DNA of 64,000 nt, taken from positions 8,060,001 through 8,124,000 of the forward strand of contig NC_083386.1 in the NCBI RefSeq assembly GCF_031755915.1, written 5' to 3'. Below, one piece after another: positions 50,350-59,563 of this stretch. Position numbers and translations under genes: made by a program. Each line of letters opens with the position of its first letter. Position 1 is the stretch's first letter. This DNA is from Ziziphus jujuba. Lineage: Eukaryota > Streptophyta > Magnoliopsida > Rosales > Rhamnaceae. Under the pieces are notes generated by a model, which saw nothing but the letters and a program-made list of their open reading frames with translations, had not been told where the DNA came from and did no database searches.

Positions 50350-50397
50350 TTGACATTCATGGTACCGTAGAATTTATCACATTGCCATGAATGTCAA
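50350..50397. repeat. Hairpin with 13-bp perfect stem
   Basis: TTGACATTCATGG (50350-50362) pairs exactly with CCATGAATGTCAA (50385-50397) around a 22-nt loop. The duplicated region near copy B keeps only the right half (ATGAATGTCAATAATTGATT near 58397). Confidence 0.85.
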
Positions 50398-50647
50398 TAA
50401 ATAATTTAAAACTAAAAATCTAATTACACAATCACTTCGATCAAAAAAAAAAAAAAAGGAAAAAAGAAAAAAAACCATATTTATACTTATTCACAAAATG
50501 AACCATATAAACAATTTTAAATGGAATCATAAATATTATTTGAGAAGTCATGATGTGCTTATGTCTGAATTCCAATAAAGTTGCATACTTAAATAAAACT
50601 GCAAACTTAAAAGAACAATTATTAATGAGTAGTTTCCAAAATCTGCA

Positions 50648-50874
50648 TACTATAAAATTTGCCATACGTGTATGGATCATGATCATGCATGTGTAGACGA
50701 TGTACATATATATATATATATATATGTTTGGGACTTGTGCTCTGCAATTTCTATGAACAAGAAATCCTGTTTTCAAAATTCAAATTGTCACGGTGTATTT
50801 CTCATCCATCTCTAGTGCATAGTGGAACCATATGTTTCTTTTGGCTGAAGTATAAAAAATTCATAGAATAGCTC
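50648..50874. repeat. Right arm of the inverted repeat flanking ABCB copy A
   Basis: Partner of 43391-43615 in inverted orientation. The internal (AT)n run (50707-50725) is longer than in the left arm. No target-site duplication or conventional transposon end was found at either arm. Confidence 0.9.
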
Positions 50875-51554
50875 GTTATAGTATTTTCTGAAATCTTTGC
50901 TGATTTTTCAATGACAAATCCGACCTTCATAAAAATTAGTTGTAACTCCAATAACAACCTAACAGTTGAATATGCTTCTGGATTTATTGAAAATATATAA
51001 CCACAGACAGAACTAAGAAAAGAAAATTCAAAAAATTCGTGATACTATTTACATAACGCTTCTAGATGACAGCATTTTTAATACTTGGGAAACAAAAATA
51101 AACTGTCATTTTTCCTACACTTGCATAAGGGCTAATCTATGATATCTTTCTTGTCCTGCTGTGTTATACTTAGAAGTGTGCTTTTTTCACTGCTAATAGC
51201 AAGGATAAGGAATGGTACATTCTCTGGTTATCTTAATCTGGTTGTTTTTGTTTTTGATTTATAAGGTCCATATGTATTTTATTTTATTTTTTTCCACCTT
51301 TCAGTTTTTCTTTCTCACATTGACTATCATCCTACAAATTTACTTGGAGTCATTGAAAGGTTAGATCTATTGTTTAAAGATTGATGATGGCTATTACTAT
51401 TATTATAACTTAAATATGGTACTAAACAGAGACAAGGGGGAAAGTGAGGGCAGAGAGGGTTATCTAACTAGCTTTTAGTGGTAACTATGACCAAACTCAT
51501 TTGAGAATTTAATTGGTCTGTAATCTATATTGTTGTTTATTTGGTATATGATCT

Positions 51555-52012
51555 CTACAGGAGAAATGAACCCGTTCGGAAGATTGCAAAAGGATTTTTT
51601 ATTTTATCTATCAAGAGGAATGGTCGACTTGTATGGTCTGTTTAACTCTCCATTATATTTTTGTAATGTAGGAGTCCTTGTGTCATTGCATTCTATTCAA
51701 GCAAATCGTGGCAGACAGGTGAACCAAGCTCTGATGAATGATGATGAAGCAGCAGTTGATGGTGGAAAAAGAAGGAAGCTTGATTAAGAAGGACAAGATG
51801 GATATAGTGAAATTTCAGTTGCGCCGATGGCCGACCTTGTCAGTTTCTGTGTCTAGACGAATACAATTAGATATTGAACAAGCTTGCGCCCTTGTACAAA
51901 AACTTGACGATGAGAAGGGATTGATGACAATGCTTTGTGCAGTATTATCTTCTATAGACAGTTTAGATGTAGATCTATGTTTCAAGTTCTTTTTGTCAAA
52001 TGTTTAACAGCT
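51555..52012 (+). pseudogene. Possible exon relics of an unrecognised gene
   Basis: Two exon-like pieces with splice-like borders: one after CTCTACAG at about 51555-51634, one after TTGTAATGTAG from about 51672. Their joined frame gives a basic stretch ending in GGKRRKLD and then a stop at 51785. Beyond it, a second open frame (51738-52007; IQLDIEQACALVQKLDDEKG and on) continues in another frame. The base use is less AT-rich than the surroundings and looks protein-derived, but I cannot assign a family. It is most simply a decayed fragment of a nuclear protein gene; transcription as a short gene is possible. Confidence 0.35.
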
Positions 52013-52278
52013 GACAGGGGTCCTATATGGAACTCTTAACTTCTTGACACACTACTCACATATCTTTGGCACATCCATGGTGTAGATTATTATGGGATGA
52101 TTTAAAATGATGAACCTAAAGGTTTTAGGCATGTGATCCCAGACGATAGAAATCATGGAGAAACCAGTGAGTCTAGGACTGATTGGGAAAAGGAAACCTG
52201 AGCTTATTATTTTATGTAATATGGATACTCTGAGCTTATTATAAAGAACTTGGTAAATATATACATATTTTGTGATTT

Positions 52279-55200
52279 TTATTCCTCTGCATAATTCCTA
52301 AGCTTAGGACTTGCATGTAATGCAGCTAAAGAAGCATAAATGCCATCCTTTATACTTATTAAACTTTGGTGCTTTCCCTTTTCTGCAACCACTCCATCCT
52401 TCACCACTGCGATTAATTCTGCACCCTTAATTGTAGACAACCGGTGGGCGACCACAATTGTGGTCCGGTTCACCATAACCTGATCAAGTGCATCTTGAAC
52501 AAGTCTCTCTGACTCAGCATCAAGAGCACTGGTTGCTTCGTCTAGTAGTAATATGTTTGGTGCTTTCACTATAGCTCTTGCAATAGCCACTCTTTGCTTT
52601 TGTCCACCAGACAATTGTGTCCTCTTTCTCCTACTATTGTATCGTAACCCTGCATATCCATTCATTTAAAAATGAAATATTTATGTCTTGTTTGGTAACG
52701 TTTACGTTTTTTGTTTTGTTATTTTAAAGACTAAGTCTAGTGCAATACATGTTGTAAACTGCTGATGGAGTTGTGGGCATTTGCCAATTCTGCCGCAGCA
52801 AGAATTTCAGATTCTGTAGCATCTCCTTCATTTCCATATGCAATGTTGCTCTGATAGTGTCATTGAATAAGACAGGTTCTTGGCTAACCAGACCCATCTG
52901 ATGCCTGAACCATTTCAGATTCAGTTTTTGGATTTCGATCCCATCTAGTGTAATGTGACCTGAATTGGGTTCATAAAACCTTTGCAGCAAGGCAATCACT
53001 GTTGATTTTCCACTCCCACTTTCTCCAACCAAAGCTACTGTCTGATTAATATAAGTTGTTATTTATTTATTTATTTTTTTTTGGGTATGGCTTTCTAAAT
53101 CTTGGGTACAGATTTTGTATACTGAGGGAAACATGATCCAATGATGCTAATTTATTACCTTACCAGAATGAATAGCTAAGCAAAGATCTTTGCATATTTG
53201 AATATCTGGTCTAGTTGGGTAATTGAAACTGACATGGAAGAACTCAATATCTCCCTTTTCACTTTCCATTGTTGTTCCAGAGTCATCACTAGAGTCTATT
53301 TTTGATTTCCTGTCAAGAATTGCAAATATTGAAGTAACTGCAGTCTTTGCTTTACTTGTATCAGGAGCCAAGGAGCTCGAAAAAGAAATTCCACCCGCCA
53401 TCATAGTGAGTGCAAAGAAAACCTGTAAACCAGGAAAATAAATTTATTGAGAAGGTATAAGTTGCTGAATTATATAACTAAATACCAAGTGGGACAAGGA
53501 ACAAGACGAACTTACTCGGAAAACATTAGAGAACTGTGTCTTGCCATCTGCAACAAGTTGGGCTCCAGCATAAAAACTGCATGCATATACAGAATAAAAT
53601 AATAAGATTGATAGACCCAAACCAACTCCATTTATCAGGCCTTGATTTAGTCCTTTCTTTATAGGTCTTTCACATTTCTACTTGTACAATTTCATCATCT
53701 TCTCTTCAGCACAAAAAGAAGCAACTGTTCGAATACTCCCAACTGCATCCTTTACCACTTGACCTGCCTCCTCAAACATTTTCTGCAACCAATTACAGTT
53801 TCATTAGTGATAAGAAATAAATATAAGTTCTCTGAATAAATATTTTTTCACATTATGCTAATGCTAAGTGAATGAATACTTTATAACAATTACCTTTGCA
53901 TCTTCTCTGAATCCTTTCATGAACTTCAATTGAGTATAAACATTTATACCTTGTAGAGGCAACATAAGAAGGATTATAAATGCGACTTGCCAACTTGCCT
54001 TGAAAGCAATGACTAATCCAGCAGTTACAGTTGCAGCATTCTGAACAAGCAAAGCAAGAGTGTCTCCAACCAAACCTCGAACAAAAGCTGCATCTACTGA
54101 AAGCCTTGCAGCAATTGCACCGCTTGAATGCTCTGCTTCATCAAACCAACTTATTTCCATGTAAACTACCTTCTCGAAGCACATTGATCGAGTTCGTTTT
54201 ACTAACTTACACCCTGCCATCCCAAAAAGGTATGAATATGATGGATATATAGCTAAACATATGACGCCAAGACAAACAAAGATTAATGCCCAAAACTCTG
54301 AATCCTTTTGGAGTTTTTATGCTGGCTCAAATAAAGTTTTTAGTGCAGCAGAGAGCAATACACTATAAGCAGGTAATATCATCCCGCTTATTGCTGCAAA
54401 TATAGATCCCAGAAGTAGTATTGGGAACTCTGGCTTGTTAAGAAGTGCCAGTCGAAAAAGTGACACTTCTTGAGGTACTTGTGATGGTGTTGAAACTAAA
54501 GTATTAGTCTCCTCGGATGCTGTTTCAAGGGCAATAATTGAAGATGAGCGATGGCTATTATTTCCAATTCCAGATGATCCCTGGCTTGTGGAAAATTCTG
54601 ATATGAATCCATGATAATTTCAGGTCGGTCTAGATCATTGAAAGCAACTTGGTCTGGCTTTGTCTTAATTCTTGCAACTGTATAAGCTGGCTGTATGCTC
54701 CATCAGGATCTTTAACTAGTTCCGAGTGTGGTCCTGCTTGGTTTAAAAGGAACAAAAAGTTATCAAGTATGTGGAAAGAACAATGGAAAAGCATTGAAGA
54801 GCTCCAAATGACATACAGATGGACTTGGAAACTATATTAAGATTAGATACATAGATTGAAGGACATATTTCGTGAATAAGAAAATTGTAAGTTGAAACTT
54901 GCAATGATAAAAAATTTAGAGAATAAACTGTTACAATGACCATAATAACCAAGGTTGGGAAACTTTAGAGAAGAATTCACTAACTAGAGAAAGAAAGTAT
55001 CAACATATGTTCGTTACCTTTTTCCATAATTTTGCCTCGATTTATGACAGCAATTGTATCAGCATTCCTTACAGTACTCAAGCGATGTGCTACAATGACA
55101 GTAGTTCCGTTGATCATAACTCTATCCAGTGCCTCCTGTACGACTCTCTCAGATTCTGCATCAAGAGAACTTGTGGCTTCATCTAGGAGTAGAATTCTCG

Positions 55201-57219
55201 GATCCCTAAGTATTGCTCTAGCGATAGCAACTCTCTGCTTTTGGCCCCCTGATAGCTTAGTTCCATGTTCACCAACCATTGTATCTACACCCTAAATATA
55301 CATATTACAGAACCACAGATATTAGACATATATGTATGGTACTATATAATTTAAACTTTTAAGGAAAATTTAGAACTATTAACCTGAGGCAGCTTATCTA
55401 TAAACTTAGCAGCATTGGCAAGCTCAGCAGCAGCCCTTATTTCTTCAGCAGTTGCACCGTCCTTTCCATAGGCAACATTGTCTCTAATGCTACAAGTAAA
55501 CAATGCAGGTTCTTGGCTCACAAGGCCTATTTTCTGTCTAATCCATTTCAGCTGAAACTCCTTGAGATTAACACCATCAATAAGAACTTCACCAGCCTGG
55601 GGATCATAAAACCTCTCAACCAAACTTATCACAGTAGATTTTCCACTTCTACCTTGTCCAACCAAAGCAACAGTTGTGCCACTAGATATTGTGAGAGAAA
55701 ACTGATTAAGTATAAGATCATTTGGTCTTGAAGGATAACTAAAACTAACGTCTCGTAGCTCTATGCTGCCACGAATATCATCTAATTTTTGGCCATCTCT
55801 GTCGTAAGCATCAATCTCTGGCTTTCTGTTTATTGTCTCAAACAATTTCAATGCTGCAGCTCTTCCTGCCGCAAATGAACTTATACATGGAGATGCCTCC
55901 CCTAGAGACCTGAAAATTTATCAAAGTAAGTGATAGGAAATCAGAAGTGGATCCAGATATCATATTTTTGCGTTAAAAAAATGCACAAACATGTTAAACT
56001 TTTATCTGAAACTGAATTTTAACTTATAAAGAGGCAGTCAATATAGCAATTACTATACTAGCAACATCTCCTCCAGAGTATCCTTTCTCAATGATCATTT
56101 TTCCACCAAACCATACAGCTAAACCATAACAACAGAACAGAAGAAACATAGCCTTACTCATGATTGCACTGGTGATGGCAAGAACAGGAAGCAGAGATAG
56201 CATCACAAGAGTGAGAAGCCATCCTTTGGTGAATGCTACAATGAAGCCTCCTGAAAATGTTGTTGCTAACTGAAGAAACTTTCCCACCCGAAACATGAAA
56301 ATTAAAGAGTAGCAGAGACATGAATGTTTCAACTTATCATGGTTGGAGAAAACTGCTAGTAACAAAATTTATATGTTGCACATACAGTCATTTACGTTCT
56401 TGCCCATGGCATCTTGTATAAGCACGGTATCACCTGACATTCTCTCAACAATTTCCCCAGCTTTTGCTTGCTTATCAAAATAGCCAACTTCTTGTCTCGA
56501 TACTGTTTTCAAGTAAACACTTCTTATTTCTGCAGCTTGTCTTTCCCCGGTGACCATCCAACAAGCCACAGCTAAAATTCAGCAAGCATAGGGTATTCAA
56601 GTTTCCCATTATCCAAACAAATCCTTGAGCTACACATTATATACATCAATATGGAGTTTTATGTATATAAATTCTGTCTCTAAGGCACTTACGTAAAAAT
56701 GAAGTAACAGAGGACCACAGAGCCAAATATACAAACTGCAGAGATACCTAATGATAGAGTGATAGCATTATATTACTCACAGCAGAAAATCACAGTAATA
56801 ACATAAGCCTGCTTGTTCAATATTGAGTGAGAGAAACTAGAAATGGCCAAGAACCCAAATAAAAACAATTGCTGAAATCCTACTATGAAACTCAAAGTCT
56901 GATATGGTCTTGAATACAAAATGACTGTTGTAGGATCAAAGCTCTATCAAGAAGTATAGAAATGTTTTATGATGAACAAAGGTACTCAACCTTGGAAACT
57001 TCTTTTGTGTTACCGAATTCTCCAAAAGAATTAACCAAAGTTCCAAAGATAATTGTCATGAGAGGCAAAGAGATACCATTTCCAACTGCACCAATTGTGC
57101 CTGCAAAAATCAGCAGGTAATCCCGGGAATCAGCAAATGAGAAAATTTTGTAATATGACACTATTTTCTGGTTCGTTTGCAGAATCCACTGCTTTATCTA
57201 AAAGTTTCTCTTCAGACAT
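52279..57219 (-). pseudogene. ABCB copy B, decayed tandem duplicate
   Basis: Exon remnants: 57219-56991, 56747-56693, 56571-56396, 56287-56024 (fused exons 4 and 5), 55909-55384, 55291-55018, 54733-53894, 53782-53516, 53422-53159, 53041-about 52749 and 52649-52279. Damage seen: a deletion with frameshift in exon 1 (near 57163); exon 4 acceptor AG changed to GG (56289); deletion of about 300 bp joining exon 4 to exon 5 (near 56150, at a shared GCTAT); exon 5 donor GT changed to AT (56027); frameshift in exon 8 (near 54670) and an in-frame TAA (near 54320); TAG in exon 9 (53678-53680); frameshifts in exon 11 (near 52852) and exon 12 (near 52615). NBD1 exons 6-7 are still open (Walker [15 protein letters not shown]). 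It cannot make a full transporter. Same strand as copy A, offset about 8 kb. Confidence 0.92.
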
Positions 57220-57773
57220 GTATACATGAATTGTTTATCTTTCTATACAGTAGACAACAAGAACATCAATTAGAGAATTAGTTTGATATATAACAGGACT
57301 CAGAAATAAGGGAGCGAAAAGTTTCTGGTTTTGAGTGAGGAACCCATTAGAACCTCCAGAAGAGATGTGGTTGGTTGACAATATATAGTCGATATAGTTT
57401 GTCAAAAACAAATTATGTATACTTTTTCCAATATATGTGTGATGCAAAATTGGGAAACCTGGTAGTTCTGAAGCAAATAGAGTATATAACCTGTATATAT
57501 GTGTATACATGATTAAGAAATGAACATTAATTGATTGGTTAAAAGGAAAACACCAACGGTGACAATGAAGCAGACAAATTAACAGCTAAGGAAAAACATT
57601 TTTATAGTTATTATCAGCTTCTATATTAAATTGATCAGCAAATTGGTGACAGGCTTCTATTTAATTATTTTTTTTCATGGTCAAACAATTCATCAAGTAA
57701 ACTATAGATGGGCGATAACATAGAAGCATTGGTTAATTAGTTTTTCTTTTTGTATATATATATATATATAGAA

Positions 57774-57982
57774 TTTTATGGTGCGGACGTTCACATTCTT
57801 TTATATTGCAGACATCCGCAAAAATAATGGTTTTCTAAGAAATCATCATTTTTGTGTATAGTATTGACAATTGTTTAAAAATCCATCGTTTTTATTTATA
57901 GTATTAACGATGGTTTTTTAAAAAATAATTGTCTTTCAAGACATCTACATCATAAAAGGATGCGGACGTCCGCACTATAGAA
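57774..57982. mobile_element. MITE of about 209 bp
   Basis: The left end TTTTATGGTGCGGACGTTCA (57774) is an imperfect inverted copy of the right end GGATGCGGACGTCCGCACTA (57958-57977); the terminal repeats are about 31 bp. The interior is AT-rich, partly self-complementary and non-coding. The matching upstream region of ABCB copy A (near 50220-50300) lacks it, so it inserted on the copy B side only. No clear target duplication is visible because the left flank is an (AT)n run. Confidence 0.7.
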
Positions 57983-58022
57983 GACCATTATATACATATA
58001 TAAAAAAAAATATAGAATCAAG

Positions 58023-58300
58023 TTGCAACCGACCGGCCTGCTAAAATATATATATACACAGAAATATTCTACATGTGACATATAAGCTGCCCTGGTGCTC
58101 AAGAACATGTAATTCATGTGAAAACATAAATCTCTCTATATTAAGAGGTTGCTTACCCTAGAATTTCAACCGGCCTGTTAAAATATATACACAAGGATAT
58201 TCTACATGTGACATATAAGCAGCCTTAGTGTCCATGAGCATGTAATTCATGTGAAAAACATAAGTCTCTCTGTATCAAGAGATTACTTAGCCCAGAATAA
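58023..58300. repeat. Imperfect tandem duplication, unit about 138 bp
   Basis: Unit 1 (58023-58162) and unit 2 (58163-58300) share CCGGCCTG, ATATTCTACATGTGACATAT, CATGTAATTCATGTGAAAA and AGTCTCTCT/AATCTCTCT in the same order. Confidence 0.85.
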
Positions 58301-58460
58301 ATTTTAGCGATTATGGCTAGATAGGATTGGTCACTTGGAAAATTATCCCCTAAATTATAGTGGAAGACATAGCAATGTGACAAATACTATATGGGTTATG
58401 AATGTCAATAATTGATTTAAAACTAAAAATGTAACTACATAATCACTTCCATAAATATAT

Positions 58461-58494
58461 AATAATAATAATAATAATAATAATGATAATAAGC
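58461..58494. repeat. (AAT)n microsatellite
   Basis: About eight AAT units, with a GATAAT variant at the end. Confidence 0.85.
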
Positions 58495-58563
58495 ATATTC
58501 ATTCACAAAATGAACCGTATAGACAATTTTAAATGGAATCATAAATATTATTATTTTGAGAAG

Positions 58564-59302
58564 TCATGATGTGATTATGTATGAATTCCTAGAAAGTTGC
58601 ACCAGCTCCTCCATCAAACTACCAATCTCTTCATCTTCATTGTTTCTTATTTTGTCTCTAACTTCAATTTTATTCCTCCTTAAAACCTCTGCACTTTCCT
58701 CTTCCATCACATACCTCATTGTTCTTGCTAATTCCTCTCTTTCAATTTTCCCATTTCTGTCTCTCTTAACCTCCACTCCAACGCCATGCTCTTCTACCAA
58801 TCTAGCATTGAGTGGCTGGTCAAGTTGCATAGGCATTGCTATAATAGGAACTCCAAACTTTAGGCTCTCCATTACAGAGCTCCATCCACCGTGACTCACA
58901 AACCCACCAATCCTCCCATTCTCCAAAATCGCTATTTGGGGTGCCCACCCTCCACCACCATTCCTCTAGCTCCTACTCTTTCCATAAACCCATTTGGTAA
59001 CTCTTCCTCTAGTTTAGTATTTTCTCCCATCGGAAATCTGACAACCCGAATAAAATGAAACAAACACAGCAGAAGATCCTTCCTTTGTATTCAGCCATTT
59101 AAATTTCTGTTTCCTGATCTTCTTTGATATTAGGGTCTTTATCAATCAGAGGACCAACTGAGACAATCTTCTTATCCATAAGAACAGAGAGGTAATCAAT
59201 GTATTTCCATTCCATCTCTTTTGCTGTCTTTACCAAAATGATTTGAGTAATGCTACAGGCACGAAATTTTTTTATTAAAATTTTGGTAACCTTAGTAGTG
59301 TT
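58564..59302 (-). pseudogene. UDP-glycosyltransferase pseudogene, C-terminal part
   Basis: The minus strand carries the C-terminal half of a plant family-1 UGT (closest by motif to UGT91/UGT94 sugar-chain-extending enzymes). Read 5' to 3': an interdomain block with KYIDYLSVL and VSVGPL (about 59130-59250), WLNTKEGSSAVFVSF (about 59060-59100), and then the PSPG donor-sugar box (about 58830-58965). The box includes the conserved HGGWSSVMES and, at its end, MPMQLDQPLNARL. Several lesions separate these blocks: about 2 nt missing near 59100, a deletion of about 25 codons after VFVSF, and 1 nt missing just before the PSPG tryptophan (near 58946). The final exon frame ends at 58564. The gene continues on the other side of the copia insertion (63380-64000). 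Confidence 0.85.
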
Positions 59303-59307
59303 AAATT

Positions 59308-59500
59308 TGTTGGAATAATAAACCAAATTTAATATTTTACTTTCTCTAGGATATATGATAAATATGTATGGGAAATGTAAGAACCTTTTAAGTATGGTTC
59401 ATGAACTATGAACATAGTGAAGGTAGAGTATGAAATATAAATAAAAAAAAGGTTTATGTATTGGCTCTTGTTTTTGGCTCTCCTTCTGTGTAATGCACTT

Positions 59501-59539
<39 letters not shown>

Positions 59540-59546
59540 ACCAACA
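59308..59546 (+). repeat. 5' LTR (239 bp)
   Basis: TG...CA ends with a 6-bp terminal inverted repeat (TGTTGG/CCAACA) and a TATA-like TTTATATAAATATATA near 59498. It differs from the 3' LTR by about seven substitutions and two indels, the larger being about 36-40 bp missing here near 59426. Confidence 0.93.
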
Positions 59547-59548
59547 AT

Positions 59549-59559
59549 TGGTATCAGAG
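59549..59559 (+). other. Primer-binding site of the copia element
   Basis: TGGTATCAGAG, two bases after the LTR end, complements the 3' end of initiator tRNA-Met, the usual primer of plant copia elements. Confidence 0.85.
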
Positions 59560-59563
59560 TCTT

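Larger units (their letters stand above)
49960..51550. other. Duplicated upstream region of copy A, then unique spacer
   Basis: The part up to about 50585 matches the upstream region of copy B (57500-58602). Shared blocks are AACATTAATTGATTGGTT, ATTCACAAAATGAACC, TTTTAAATGGAATCATAAAT and AGAAGTCATGATGTG. The match stops at about 50585/58602. No gene is seen here. Confidence 0.7.

Noticed and set aside
43391..50874. The inverted repeat as terminal repeats of a classical MULE or hAT carrying ABCB
   Set aside because: No flanking target duplication or conserved terminus was found, and the twelve-exon gene has its own duplicated promoter; kept only as a hypothesis in the findings.
52279..57219. 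Copy B as a functional second ABCB gene
   Set aside because: Two lost splice sites, two in-frame stops and at least four frameshifts exclude a complete product.
58564..58926. The UGT C-terminal frame as an independent short gene
   Set aside because: It starts in the middle of the PSPG box, and its upstream parts are present in shifted frames; it is the tail of a broken gene.
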